46,471 nucleotides of DNA from DASWHF01 sp036393295 (GTDB taxonomy: Bacteria > Pseudomonadota > Gammaproteobacteria > Acidiferrobacterales > UBA6901), in the NCBI GenBank assembly GCA_036393295.1, contig DASWHF010000033.1:1-46471 (forward strand), given 5' to 3'. Below the pieces are notes generated by a model. That model was not told where the DNA came from. It was given only the letters and a program-made list of their open reading frames with translations, and did not search any database. Each line of letters opens with the position of its first letter. Within the stretch, counting starts at the first letter, position 1. The translations under genes were made by a program, and so were the position numbers. Positions 16,694 through 25,238 of the stretch are shown piece by piece.

Positions 16694-17137
16694 TTACGGA
16701 CTGGACCCGATCAGCTTGCACTCGGCAATTTCGGCGGCACCGACATCGGCAGGAACGACGGCAAGGTGCGGCCGCCCGACCAGCGCCCCGATGCGAATTC
16801 CGCCCTTGACGTAGTAGGTCTGCCCGGCCTTGACGTCCAGGGTCACCGAGCTCTTGGCCTCGGTCTTCGCCCAGATCTCGATCTCGCCGGGATCCGCGAA
16901 GTACGGATAGTAGCCGCCGTTGGTGAGATTCGTAATGACGGTGTCTTTCGCCTTGACGCCGTAAGAAACCGCCGCGCCTTTGAACGACGCAGGCCGGTAG
17001 ACGTATACGAGCCCCTTGTCCGCCGGTATGCTCTCGACCTGCTGGAACGCCGCACCCTTGGTTGCACAACCGGACATCATCGCCAGACCGGCAACGGCGA
17101 CTGCACCGAACAACAACGACCTGATTCCGTTTTTCAC
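16694..17137 (-). CDS. DUF2846-type lipoprotein
   Basis: A 147-residue lipoprotein (MSGC lipobox, Cys 24) with the GLVYVYRP...GYYPYFADPGEIEIWAK...LDVKAGQTYYVKGG pattern of DUF2846. GTG at 17135-17137 is chosen over an upstream ATG because GGGGAGGTG lies at the right distance. The family is small and of unknown role. It is separated by about 62 bases from the next lipoprotein upstream on the same strand. Confidence 0.82.
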   Translation of the reverse strand: MKNGIRSLLFGAVAVAGLAMMSGCATKGAAFQQVESIPADKGLVYVYRPASFKGAAVSYGVKAKDTVITNLTNGGYYPYFADPGEIEIWAKTEAKSSVTLDVKAGQTYYVKGGIRIGALVGRPHLAVVPADVGAAEIAECKLIGSSP

Positions 17138-17199
17138 AGCGATCACCTCCCCAAACGTTGAAACCCATGCCCTGGCCTGCGCCACGGCTCCTACGACAC

Positions 17200-17718
17200 C
17201 TATTGCAGACGTACGAGCTGCTCGAGATGCGCCTCGTCGTGAATCATCTGCGTCTCGATATTGTCGCGCACGGCCAGCAGTCCGTCGCGCCGCAGCTCGG
17301 TCGCGGTTCGGAACGTCCAGAGGTTGGTGGTCTGCACCACGAAGCCGACCGCCCGATAGGACTTCAGCAGCGCGCCGTCGCGCGACACCTTCAGCTCGGC
17401 GACGATGGTCAGGGTGTTCTGGCCGGTGGGGAATCCGACGATGGTCAAGGGATTGTACAGCGCGATCGCGTCCAAGTCGGTGTTGCCGTACGCGACTTCG
17501 TGCTGGTAATGCGCGGTGATCCCGGCGTTCGTCGACGTCTCGTGCCGGAGGGTGCGCGGGAGATAATCGCGGTTGCCGTCGAAGACGACGTTGGCGGCGA
17601 GCCGGAACGTGCCGAGCGGCGCCGGCGCCAGCTCCGGACGCACCTGCAGATCCGGCGCACAGGCCGACACGAGCAGCGCCGCTACGGCATTGACCAGGAC
17701 GTGCAGGACGCGACGCAT
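17200..17718 (-). CDS. Predicted lipoprotein of unknown function
   Basis: A 172-residue protein with VSAC lipobox (Cys 20), SD GGGGGAGGG and ATG at 17718. The mature part is a mixed beta protein (FRLAANVVFDGNRDYLPRTLRHE...). No family recognised. It may be co-transcribed with the DUF2846 gene. Nothing clearly promoter-like was found between it and the SGNH hydrolase gene. Confidence 0.75.
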   Translation of the reverse strand: MRRVLHVLVNAVAALLVSACAPDLQVRPELAPAPLGTFRLAANVVFDGNRDYLPRTLRHETSTNAGITAHYQHEVAYGNTDLDAIALYNPLTIVGFPTGQNTLTIVAELKVSRDGALLKSYRAVGFVVQTTNLWTFRTATELRRDGLLAVRDNIETQMIHDEAHLEQLVRLQ

Positions 17719-17860
17719 ATCCGGATTCCCTCCCCCAAATTATGCAGCCTTTTTTCCACAGTCGGTGAAACCTGTCAAGCTGAATCGTGTGGCTGGACCG
17801 ATCAACAGCCGGATGTACGAACGTTCAATAAATTGAACAGGCAACGCCGGCCGAGGCCGG

Positions 17861-18463
17861 TCAGGCCGTCCAGGCCCGCCACGTCGGCCACTGCGCGACG
17901 AGTTCCGCGAGCGCCGCGTAGCCGTCGGCCCCCGGATGCGCGCCGTCGCCGGCGCGCAGCTCGGCCGTCCAGGCCGGCAGGCCGCGCAACGCGTCGAACA
18001 CCTCGAGATACGGCACGTCGAGCTCCGCGGCGAGCCCGGCGAAATGCCGCGACAGCACCTTGATGCGCAGATTGTGGGCGTCGTCCAGCAGCGGCGTCGG
18101 GCCGATCCACAGCAGCGGCCAGCGCCCACGACAGGCGCCGAGCATGGCGCGCGCGTTGTCGAGCGTGGCGCCGGTGGTGACGCGCATCGCGCCGTCCTCC
18201 AGCACGGTGTCGTTGACTCCGAAGGCGAACACCACGCGGCCGTCGATCCCCTCCGGCAGCCGCGCGCTGACCTCGTCCAGCCAGCGCGCGGCGATGTCGG
18301 CGCTGGTGTCGCGGCGGATGCCGAGGTTGTAGTACGTCACGTCGTGCCCGGCTTGGCGCGCCCGCGCGCACAGCCGCCCGGCCCAGCCGAGACAATCCGG
18401 GTCGCCGGTGCCGTTGACCAGCGAGTCGCCGACGAAACAGATGCGGGTGTCCTTCCGGCTCAT
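17861..18463 (-). CDS. SGNH/GDSL-family hydrolase
   Basis: A 200-residue esterase-like protein with the GDSL block I VGDSLVNG (nucleophile Ser in GDS), block II glycine in NLGIRRDTS, block III GVND, and block V DGAHPGADGY (catalytic Asp and His). No signal peptide, so cytoplasmic. It follows epmB with an 8-base gap and is probably in one operon with it. The natural substrate cannot be read from sequence. Confidence 0.9.
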   Translation of the reverse strand: MSRKDTRICFVGDSLVNGTGDPDCLGWAGRLCARARQAGHDVTYYNLGIRRDTSADIAARWLDEVSARLPEGIDGRVVFAFGVNDTVLEDGAMRVTTGATLDNARAMLGACRGRWPLLWIGPTPLLDDAHNLRIKVLSRHFAGLAAELDVPYLEVFDALRGLPAWTAELRAGDGAHPGADGYAALAELVAQWPTWRAWTA

Positions 18464-18471
18464 CGCAAGGC

Positions 18472-19482
18472 CTACACGCAGACTGCCGTCTTGCCCGGCG
18501 CCCCGGCGACCTCGCGCACCAGGCGTGGCACCAGGTAGCCCGGCAGACGGGCATTGAGCTCGGACAGGATGGTGCGCGCCCGGTCCTCCGGCACGTCGAA
18601 GTGCGCCGCACCCTGGACCTTGTCGAGCAGGTGCAGGTAATACGGCAGCACGCCGGCGTCGAACAGCGCCGCGCTCAAGTCGGCGAGCGCCCCGGCCGAG
18701 TCGTTGACGCCGGCCAGCAACACCGACTGGTTGAGCAGGGTTACACCGGCCTCCTTGAGCCGGGCGAGCGCGGCACGCACCCCGGCGTCGATCTCATTGG
18801 CATGGTTGGCGTGCGCCACCATGACTACCGCGAGCCGGGTGGCGCCGAGCCAGGCGAGCAGCGCGGCGTCGATGCGCTCCGGCAGCACGATCGGCAGGCG
18901 CGTGTGCAGGCGCAGGCGGCGGACATGCGGGATGCGCCCGGCCGCCTCCGCGAACTCGGCGAGCCGGCGGTCGGAGAGCGTCAGCGGATCGCCGCCGCTC
19001 AGGATCACCTCCTCGATACCCGGATCGGCGGCGATGTAGTCCAGCGCCGCACGCCAGCGGTCGGCGCTGGCGATGGCGTCGCCGTAGGGAAAGTGCCGGC
19101 GGAAGCAGTAGCGGCAGTGCACCGCGCAGGCGCCGGTGGCGGTCAGCAACACCCGGCCGCGGTATTTGTGCAGCACCCCGGGCGCGGCCAGCGCGGCGAG
19201 GTCACCCACCGGGTCGGGCCCAAAGCCCTCCGCCACCGCGCATTCCTGCTTCAAGGGCAGCACCTGGCGCAGCAGCGGGTCCTGCGGGTCGCGCCGGGCC
19301 ATGCGCGCGACATATCCCCGGGGCACGCGCAGCGGGAACAGCCGGGCGGCGGCGCGCGCCCCGGGCAGCCATTCCGGGCCCAGTTCCAGCGCCGCCAGCA
19401 GCGTCTCGGGGTCGGTCACGGCCGCCGCCAGCAGTGCCTGCCAGCGGGGAGTCTGCCTTATTGCCTCGGTTCCGGTTATCAT
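18472..19482 (-). CDS. epmB: EF-P beta-lysylation protein EpmB (lysine 2,3-aminomutase family)
   Basis: A 336-residue radical SAM enzyme that converts (S)-alpha-lysine to (R)-beta-lysine for EF-P modification. The 4Fe-4S motif is CAVHCRYC (C119, C123, C126), GGDP lies near 163-166, and the PLP lysine is in LDKVQGAAHF (K288). The ATG at 19480-19482 is chosen because the conserved part starts there; the open frame continues upstream without conservation. It is divergent from efp with only 42 bases between start codons, and epmA follows efp, so the complete module is in one place. Confidence 0.95.
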   Translation of the reverse strand: MITGTEAIRQTPRWQALLAAAVTDPETLLAALELGPEWLPGARAAARLFPLRVPRGYVARMARRDPQDPLLRQVLPLKQECAVAEGFGPDPVGDLAALAAPGVLHKYRGRVLLTATGACAVHCRYCFRRHFPYGDAIASADRWRAALDYIAADPGIEEVILSGGDPLTLSDRRLAEFAEAAGRIPHVRRLRLHTRLPIVLPERIDAALLAWLGATRLAVVMVAHANHANEIDAGVRAALARLKEAGVTLLNQSVLLAGVNDSAGALADLSAALFDAGVLPYYLHLLDKVQGAAHFDVPEDRARTILSELNARLPGYLVPRLVREVAGAPGKTAVCV

Positions 19483-19524
19483 AGCGCGCGATTTTGTCCC
19501 CAGCTCCACGTATACAGGTGTTCC

Positions 19525-20094
19525 ATGGCGAACTACAGCACCAATGAATTCAAGCCCGGCCTCAAGGTGATGCTGGACGGCGATCCCGGCTCCATCATTG
19601 AAAACGAGTTCGTCAAGCCGGGCAAGGGCCAGGCCTTCAACCGCGTGAAGATCCGCAACCTCAAGACCGGGCGCGTCATCGAGCGCACCTTCAAGTCCGG
19701 CGACACCATCGAGGGCGCCGACGTCATCGACACCGAGATGCAGTATCTCTACAGCGACGGCGAATTCTGGCATTTCATGAACCCCGAGAGCTACGAGCAG
19801 CTCGCCGCCGACGCCAAGGCGATCGGCGACTCGGCCAAGTGGCTGAAGGAACAGGACACCTGCCTGGTCACGCTGTGGAACGGCGTGCCGCTGTCGGTCG
19901 ATCCACCGCATACCGTGGTCCTGAAGATCGTCGAGACCGATCCGGGCGTGCGCGGCGACACCTCGGGCGGCGGCGGCAAGCCGGCCAAGCTCGAGACCGG
20001 CGCGGTGGTGCGCGTGCCGCTGTTCGTCCAGACCGGCGAGTCGGTCAAGGTCAACACCCGCACCGGTGAGTACATCGCCCGCGCCAAGGAGTGA
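19525..20094 (+). CDS. efp: Translation elongation factor P
   Basis: A 189-residue EF-P, which rescues ribosomes stalled at polyproline. The modified lysine is K34 in KPGKGQAF, matching the E. coli position. All three beta-barrel domains are present, including YLYSDGEFWHFMN and VKVDTRTGEY-like C-terminus (VNTRTGEYIARAKE). Weak SD (CAGGTG). Being beside epmB and epmA, it should be beta-lysylated. No EpmC hydroxylase gene is in the window. Confidence 0.97.
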   Translation: MANYSTNEFKPGLKVMLDGDPGSIIENEFVKPGKGQAFNRVKIRNLKTGRVIERTFKSGDTIEGADVIDTEMQYLYSDGEFWHFMNPESYEQLAADAKAIGDSAKWLKEQDTCLVTLWNGVPLSVDPPHTVVLKIVETDPGVRGDTSGGGGKPAKLETGAVVRVPLFVQTGESVKVNTRTGEYIARAKE

Positions 20095-20118
20095 GCCGGC
20101 GCGTCGCGGCGCGACACG

Positions 20119-21126
20119 ATGAGCGGCCCGCCCTCCCCCGATAACGACGACTGGCGCCCGACGGCGGCGCGCGCGCGTCTGGAACTGCGCGCCAAGCTCC
20201 TGGCCGCGGTGCGCGCGTTCTTCGCCGCGCGCGGCGTGCTCGAGATCGAGACGCCGGTGCTCTCGACGGCCGCCGCGACCGATCCCCAGCTCGCAAGCCT
20301 CACGACCCGCTACACCGGCCCGGCCGCCCCCGCCGGCCGCCCGCTGTACCTGCACACCTCGCCGGAATTTCCGATGAAGCGCCTGCTGGCGGCCGGCAGC
20401 GGGGACATTTACCAGGTCTGCAAGGTGTTCCGCGACGGCGAGGCCGGGCGCCGCCACAACCCCGAGTTCACCCTGCTCGAATGGTATCGCGTCGGCTGGG
20501 ATCACCGCCGGCTGATGGACGAGGTCGAGGCGCTGGTCACGACGCTGCTCGCACCGACCCGGCGGCTCGAGGCGCCGGAGCGGCTGACGTACGGCGACGC
20601 CTTCCAGCGCCATTTAGGCGTCGATCCGCACCGGGCCGACGGCGCGGCGCTCGCCGAACGCGCCGCCGCCCTCGGGATCGGCGCGCCGCGTGGACTCGGC
20701 ACCGACGACCTCGACGGCTGGCGCGATCTCTTGTGGACCGCGTGCGTCGAACCGCGGCTGGGGCGCGCGCGACTGACGTTCGTCGACGACTATCCCGCCT
20801 CGCAGGCGGCACTGGCGCGCGTGCAGCCCGGCGAGCCTGCGATCGCCGAGCGTTTCGAGCTGTATCTGGACGGCGTCGAGCTGGCCAACGGTTTTCACGA
20901 GCTCGCCGACCCCGGACAGCAGGCCGCACGCTTCGAGCGCGACCTGAAGCGCCGCCGCGCGGCGGGGCTCGCGGAACCGCCGCAGGATGCGCGCCTGCTC
21001 GCGGCGCTCGTCCACGGCCTGCCGGACTGCGCCGGCGTGGCACTCGGCGTCGACCGGCTGGTCATGCTCGCGGCCGGCGTCGACGACATCCGCGCGGTGC
21101 TTGCCTTCCCGATCGACCGCGCGTGA
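20119..21126 (+). CDS. epmA: EF-P--lysine ligase EpmA (GenX/PoxA)
   Basis: A 335-residue truncated class II lysyl-tRNA-synthetase paralogue lacking the anticodon domain. Motif 2 is in VCKVFRDGEAGRRHNPEFTLLEWYR and motif 3 is GVALGVDRLVML. It attaches beta-lysine to EF-P K34. It lies 24 bases after efp. Length is the usual 320-340. Confidence 0.95.
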   Translation: MSGPPSPDNDDWRPTAARARLELRAKLLAAVRAFFAARGVLEIETPVLSTAAATDPQLASLTTRYTGPAAPAGRPLYLHTSPEFPMKRLLAAGSGDIYQVCKVFRDGEAGRRHNPEFTLLEWYRVGWDHRRLMDEVEALVTTLLAPTRRLEAPERLTYGDAFQRHLGVDPHRADGAALAERAAALGIGAPRGLGTDDLDGWRDLLWTACVEPRLGRARLTFVDDYPASQAALARVQPGEPAIAERFELYLDGVELANGFHELADPGQQAARFERDLKRRRAAGLAEPPQDARLLAALVHGLPDCAGVALGVDRLVMLAAGVDDIRAVLAFPIDRA

Positions 21127-21147
21127 GCCGTGCCTGGTGCGCGGTGA

Positions 21148-21206
21148 GCGGGGCAAGATGCCCCGCCTACAAATCCAATTATTGTAGGCGGGGCATCTTG
21201 CCCCGC
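21148..21206. repeat. Perfect 25-base inverted repeat downstream of epmA
   Basis: Positions 21148-21172 are the exact reverse complement of 21182-21206, with a 9-base loop. Each arm contains the REP-like core GCGGGGCAAGATGCCCCGC plus CTACAA. It ends the efp-epmA transcript and should be very stable; there is no U-run. The right arm is also the first half of the paired element at 21184-21256. Confidence 0.85.
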
Positions 21207-21256
21207 CGGTTGTGGCCGCGCCCGGGCGTCGCCGCGGGGCTGGAAGCCCCGCCTAC
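21184..21256. repeat. Paired REP-like element (BIME-like), copy 1
   Basis: Starts GTAGGCGGGGCATCTTGCCC and ends GCGGGGCTGGAAGCCCCGCC plus TAC. Two hairpins are enclosed by GTAGGCGGGGC/GCCCCGCCTAC outer arms. The ends are nearly identical to copy 2 at 25864-25932; only the middle differs. It separates epmA and the M14-family gene. Confidence 0.85.
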
Positions 21257-21262
21257 AGTTAT

Positions 21263-22279
21263 TTAAGGCAAGGTCCCGCCGTAAAAGCCGCGATGGCGCT
21301 CCATCAGGTAACACAGGCAATCCTGGCGGATGGCGCGGCTGTCCCAGGTAAGCATCGACGGCATCACCGGCAGCCGGGTGCGGATCTCGCCGTCGCGCAC
21401 GACGAAGAAGCGCTCGTGCGCGTCGAGGCCGCGTTCGTCGTGCACCGTGAGACGCGCCGCGCTGCCCGGCCGCAACCGGGCGAGCGCGGTGCCGGCCGGC
21501 AGCTCGCGGAAATTCAAGTGGTCGAGGTCCGGCGCGAATTGCAGATCGGCGTCACCCGGCACGAAATCGAAACTCACCTCGGGCGGCACTTTCACGATCG
21601 CGACCGTGTGGAACAGATCGATATCGTGGGGCGGCACGGCATGCGCCGGAATCGCCGACAGGTTCAGGCAGGCGTGCAGATACTCGGCGGCATGCGCGAT
21701 GCCGGCGGCGTCGCCGGCGCGGCCGCACTCGACCGTCACCGCCGGACACAGATCCGAGAACGGCTCGACCAGCACGCCGTCGGGCTTGAGAAAGTGCACC
21801 ACCGTGCGCTGAAACAGCGACGCCAGGTGCAGGCCACCGGCATCCAGCCGGCGCACGCAGGCGTAGTGCGGATTGATGCCGGTGTTGTTGTGGATATCGA
21901 CGCAGGCGAACGGGCGGCGCTCCGCCGTCGCCGCGACCACCTGGCGCGCCATCGCCGCCTCGGGGCCGTCGCCGATGCCCCAGATGCGGTTGTAATCCGG
22001 CTGGCCGGGGAGAAAACGCTCGCCGGCGCGCGCGGCGGCGACATTGCCGATGAAGATCGACAGCGCGCGCGGCAACTCGCGCCCGGCATAGTCGCCGAGC
22101 GCCCGTCGCAGCGCCTCCCAACCGGTGTCCTCGTTGCCGTGCAGCAGCACTGACACGAACAAGGGCTCCGGCCGGCGCCCGGGCAGATGTATCAGCGTCG
22201 GGCCGCTCAACCGCTCGTGCAGGCGCGCGGCCTCGCGCTCGACGAGCCCCGGCGGCAGACGGTCGAGCACCGTCAGCAT
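21263..22279 (-). CDS. Succinylglutamate desuccinylase/aspartoacylase-like M14 enzyme
   Basis: A 338-residue enzyme of the AstE/AspA (M14) family. Zinc ligands H47 and E50 are in LLHGNEDTGW, the third ligand H130 in DIHNNTG, and the catalytic glutamate in VTVECGRAGD. It should cleave an N-acyl amide of an amino acid. ATG at 22277-22279 is chosen (GGGGGAT just upstream); an alternative ATG lies 12 bases earlier. It overlaps the 3' end of the GCS2-type ligase by 7 bases, so the two are translationally coupled. No other arginine-succinyltransferase pathway genes are present, so a role in AstE arginine catabolism is unlikely. Confidence 0.85.
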   Translation of the reverse strand: MLTVLDRLPPGLVEREAARLHERLSGPTLIHLPGRRPEPLFVSVLLHGNEDTGWEALRRALGDYAGRELPRALSIFIGNVAAARAGERFLPGQPDYNRIWGIGDGPEAAMARQVVAATAERRPFACVDIHNNTGINPHYACVRRLDAGGLHLASLFQRTVVHFLKPDGVLVEPFSDLCPAVTVECGRAGDAAGIAHAAEYLHACLNLSAIPAHAVPPHDIDLFHTVAIVKVPPEVSFDFVPGDADLQFAPDLDHLNFRELPAGTALARLRPGSAARLTVHDERGLDAHERFFVVRDGEIRTRLPVMPSMLTWDSRAIRQDCLCYLMERHRGFYGGTLP

Positions 22280-23709
22280 TCCATCCCCCATTCGTGCACC
22301 GGCGCGCCCTCGCGCTGGCGCGCGTTGTAGCTGCGCGTGAGCCGCGCCATGTCGGGGCCGTGCTTCTCGACGAAGGCGCGCTGCCAGGCGGCGCCGTTGC
22401 GTCCGCGCTTGACGCGTGCCGCGATCACGCCGAGATAACGGTCGATGTCGCCCGCGTCGATGCCGAGCGCCGTGAGCCCCGCGGCCGCCTGCGGCAACAG
22501 CACGTCGGCGAGCAGGCCGCGCACCGGCGCCGGCCTGCCGTCCAGCCAGGTGAGGTTGGCGCGCAGGCCGTCGCGCGCCGCCGCGTAGAAATTGGCCTTG
22601 GCCTCGGCGAAACCGAGGCGCGTCTCGGGCGCCGGCTGCGCGCCCGCCAGGGCGTGCACCAGGCCGTAGTACAGCGCGGCGTTGGCCACCGTGTCGATCA
22701 GGCTCGGGCCGGCCGGCACCACGCGGTGCTCGATGCGCAGATGCGCGACGCCGTCGTCGTCGAGGCCGATCAGCGGCCGGTTCCAGCGCCAGATGGTGCC
22801 GTTGTGCATGCGCAGGTGCTCGAAGCGCCCGGGCGGCGCGTCGAACAGCTCGGGGAGCAGGATGCGGTAGTCGTGCAGGTTCTCCTGAAAGCATTCGAGC
22901 AGCGAGTCCTGGAGGTAGCGGTGGCCGAAGGTCACGCGGCCCGCGCCGCACGCCGCCTCGCCCGGCGCGCATACCGACACCGCCTGCTCGAACAGCGGGA
23001 TGCGCGTCTCGTCCCAGAGATCCCGGCCGAACAGATAGGGCGAGTTGGCGCTGACCGCGACCATCGGCGCCGACAGGATCAGCGCCGCGTTGTAGAAGCG
23101 CACCGCCGCTTCCGGCGCCACCTGCAAGTGGATCTGGAACGAGGTCGCGGCCGCCTCCAGCATGACGTCGCCGTGGAAGGTACGCAGGCGCTGGCGCCCC
23201 TGGATGTCGAGCGTCAGCGGGCGTCCGGCGCGCAGCCTCAGAATCTGCTCGTTGAGCGCGCGGTAGCGCGTCATGTCCGACATGTGGTCGAGGGTGAAAT
23301 CCTGCTCGGTGGCGGTCGGCAGAATGCCGATCATGAGCAGCCCGGCGCCGAGCGGCGCGGCCGTGGCATTGCAGCGCGCCCAGGTGTCGACGAGCGCCGC
23401 GTGCATCGCGCCCAGCATGTCGCCGGTGAGCGGCCGGGCGCGACCGTTGATCTCGACGTTGAAGCGCGCCAGCTCCGGCACCACCAGCGGATCGTCGAGC
23501 GCGGCGAGGAACGCGGCGTTGACCGGCGCCGCCCGTCCGCCGGCGTCGATCAGCCAGCTCTCGAGCTCGAAGCCGCCGACCGCCTGGCGCGCCGAGAGCC
23601 GCCCACCGGCGAAGTACGCGGCCAACAGCTCGGTCTCTTCGCGCAGCCTGGATTCGAAGGCGGCGAAGTCGCGCTTCTGGTAACGGCTGCTGCTGACTTC
23701 CTTTCCCAT
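22273..23709 (-). CDS. Glutamate-cysteine ligase family 2 (GCS2)-type carboxylate-amine ligase
   Basis: A 478-residue protein with the GCS2/YbdK-like fold: FELESWLID near residue 47, FNVEINGRARPL, TATEQDFTLDHMSDMTRYRALNEQIL, FQIHLQVAPEAAVRFYNAALILSAPMVAVSANSPYLFGR and RIEHRVVPAGPSLID. It would use ATP to join a carboxylate to an amine, possibly glutamate to cysteine. The 7-base overlap with the acyl-amide hydrolase gene downstream suggests a joint make/unmake pathway for an amide or dipeptide. Whether this is the cell's GshA or a distinct ligase cannot be decided here. Confidence 0.88.
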   Translation of the reverse strand: MGKEVSSSRYQKRDFAAFESRLREETELLAAYFAGGRLSARQAVGGFELESWLIDAGGRAAPVNAAFLAALDDPLVVPELARFNVEINGRARPLTGDMLGAMHAALVDTWARCNATAAPLGAGLLMIGILPTATEQDFTLDHMSDMTRYRALNEQILRLRAGRPLTLDIQGRQRLRTFHGDVMLEAAATSFQIHLQVAPEAAVRFYNAALILSAPMVAVSANSPYLFGRDLWDETRIPLFEQAVSVCAPGEAACGAGRVTFGHRYLQDSLLECFQENLHDYRILLPELFDAPPGRFEHLRMHNGTIWRWNRPLIGLDDDGVAHLRIEHRVVPAGPSLIDTVANAALYYGLVHALAGAQPAPETRLGFAEAKANFYAAARDGLRANLTWLDGRPAPVRGLLADVLLPQAAAGLTALGIDAGDIDRYLGVIAARVKRGRNGAAWQRAFVEKHGPDMARLTRSYNARQREGAPVHEWGMEC

Positions 23710-23811
23710 GATCGGCCCCCGCGGATCGGCCGTGGTGCACGCGACCGGGTCATGCTCCTAGCATAGCGCGTGGCCCGAGGGGGCGCCGCCACGAGGCGGC
23801 CCGAACCGGCC

Positions 23812-24249
23812 TCAGGCCTCGATCCAGAACGTCACCGGCCCATCGTTCACCAGGCCCACCTGCATATCGGCACCGAACTCGCCGGCCGCCACGCGCGCGT
23901 GCCGCGCGCGCGCCCGCGCGACCAGGTGCTCGAACAGCCGCCGGCCCTCCTCCGGAGCGGCGGCCGGCGTGAAGCTCGGACGCATGCCCTTGCCGGTATC
24001 CGCGGCGAGCGTGAACTGCGGCACCAGCAGCAGCCCGCCACCGGTGTCGGTGACGCTCAGATTCATGCGCCCGCCGGCGTCGGCGAACACACGATAGCCG
24101 AGCAGGCGGTCCAGCAGCCGCTCGGCGCGCGCCGGACCGTCGCCGCGCTCGACGCCGACCAGCACCAGCAGACCGGCGTCTATCGCGCCGACCTCGCGGC
24201 CCGCCACGACGACCTGCGCCCGGCTCACGCGCTGCAGCAGGCCGATCAT
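23812..24249 (-). CDS. dtd: D-aminoacyl-tRNA deacylase
   Basis: A 145-residue Dtd that hydrolyses D-aminoacyl-tRNA and glycyl-tRNA(Ala). The Gly-cisPro motif NDGPVTFW is intact near the C-terminus. The usual SQFTL motif reads PQFTL, with Pro at position 77 in place of the conserved serine. The ATG at 24247-24249 overlaps the stop of the alpha/beta hydrolase (ATGA), and the frame upstream is not conserved. Full family length. Confidence 0.92.
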   Translation of the reverse strand: MIGLLQRVSRAQVVVAGREVGAIDAGLLVLVGVERGDGPARAERLLDRLLGYRVFADAGGRMNLSVTDTGGGLLLVPQFTLAADTGKGMRPSFTPAAAPEEGRRLFEHLVARARARHARVAAGEFGADMQVGLVNDGPVTFWIEA

Positions 24250-25139
24250 GGCACGGGCGGCGGCGGCGCGGCGGTGGCGCCGGCGGCGTGGGCATCGAGG
24301 AAGGCCTTGATGTCGGCGTGGACCGGCGCCGCGGCGCGGCGCGGCGACCACAGCGCGGAGACGATGTTGAAATGGCCGAGCCCGGGGTAGACGCGCCATT
24401 CGGCGCTGCCGCCGCGTTCGCGCACGCGCTCCGCGAGCCGCCGGCTGTTGCCGGTCTCGACGAGACGGTCGTGATCGCCGGTCATCAGCAACAACGGCGG
24501 GCCGTCGGCGCCGGCGAAGGTGATCGGCTGCGTCGCCTCCGGGTCCGGCGCAGCGGCGAAGATCTCGCGCAGGCGTCGCGTTTCGAGCGGCTGGAAGTCA
24601 TAGAGACCGGCCAACCCGATCATGCCGCGCAGCCACCCGCGCGGGATCCCCTCGGCGGCGAGGTAACGCGCATCGAGCGCCAGCAGGGCGGCGATGTGCG
24701 CGCCCGCCGAGTGTCCCATGACGAACACCCGCCGGGGATCGCCGCCGTAACCGGCGATATGCCTCCGGGCCCAGGCGAGGGCGCGCGCGCCGTCCTCGAC
24801 GAAATCCGGAAAACGCGCCTGCGGATACACGCGGTAATCGGGCACCACCGCCACCGCGCCGAGCGCGGTGAGCGCCTCGGCGAGGAATTCGTAGTCCGCC
24901 TTGTCGCCGCTGCGCCAACCGCCGCCGTAGAAGAACACGACCACGGGCGCGCCGAAGGCGGCGCGCGGCGTGTAGACGTCGAGCTTGAGACGCGGTGCGT
25001 CACCGAACGCGATGTCGCGCACCGCCGAGTGCCGCGACCGGTCGGTGAGCGCATTGATCGCCCACAGGGGCGAACAGCCGACCAGCGCCAGCAGCACGGC
25101 CAGCACCGCCCAACGACGCATTCCGAGCGATTCACGCAT
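24246..25139 (-). CDS. Alpha/beta-hydrolase, esterase/lipase family, lipoprotein-like
   Basis: A 297-residue protein with a lipobox-like LVGC at Cys 22 and an oxyanion motif YGGGW (HGGGW variant). Nucleophile elbow is GHSAG, the acid is in TGDHDRLVE, and the His is in GLGHFN. It belongs to the carboxylesterase/BD-FAE-like hydrolases. A second in-frame ATG lies 18 bases downstream and could be the true start. Translationally coupled to dtd. Confidence 0.88.
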   Translation of the reverse strand: MRESLGMRRWAVLAVLLALVGCSPLWAINALTDRSRHSAVRDIAFGDAPRLKLDVYTPRAAFGAPVVVFFYGGGWRSGDKADYEFLAEALTALGAVAVVPDYRVYPQARFPDFVEDGARALAWARRHIAGYGGDPRRVFVMGHSAGAHIAALLALDARYLAAEGIPRGWLRGMIGLAGLYDFQPLETRRLREIFAAAPDPEATQPITFAGADGPPLLLMTGDHDRLVETGNSRRLAERVRERGGSAEWRVYPGLGHFNIVSALWSPRRAAAPVHADIKAFLDAHAAGATAAPPPPVP

Positions 25140-25238
25140 CGCCGCCTATTGTTGTCGACGGCGGAATCGAACGCAATTCGGGTCGGTCGCGGCGTTCTGC
25201 TATAGTGGGCGGGTCGCGCGTTCGTGAAGGAAGCCGGC

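Noticed and set aside
19454..19482. sigma-70 promoter for efp in the divergent gap
   Set aside because: TATCAT is present at 19477-19482 but no -35 at 16-18 bases; too weak to list.
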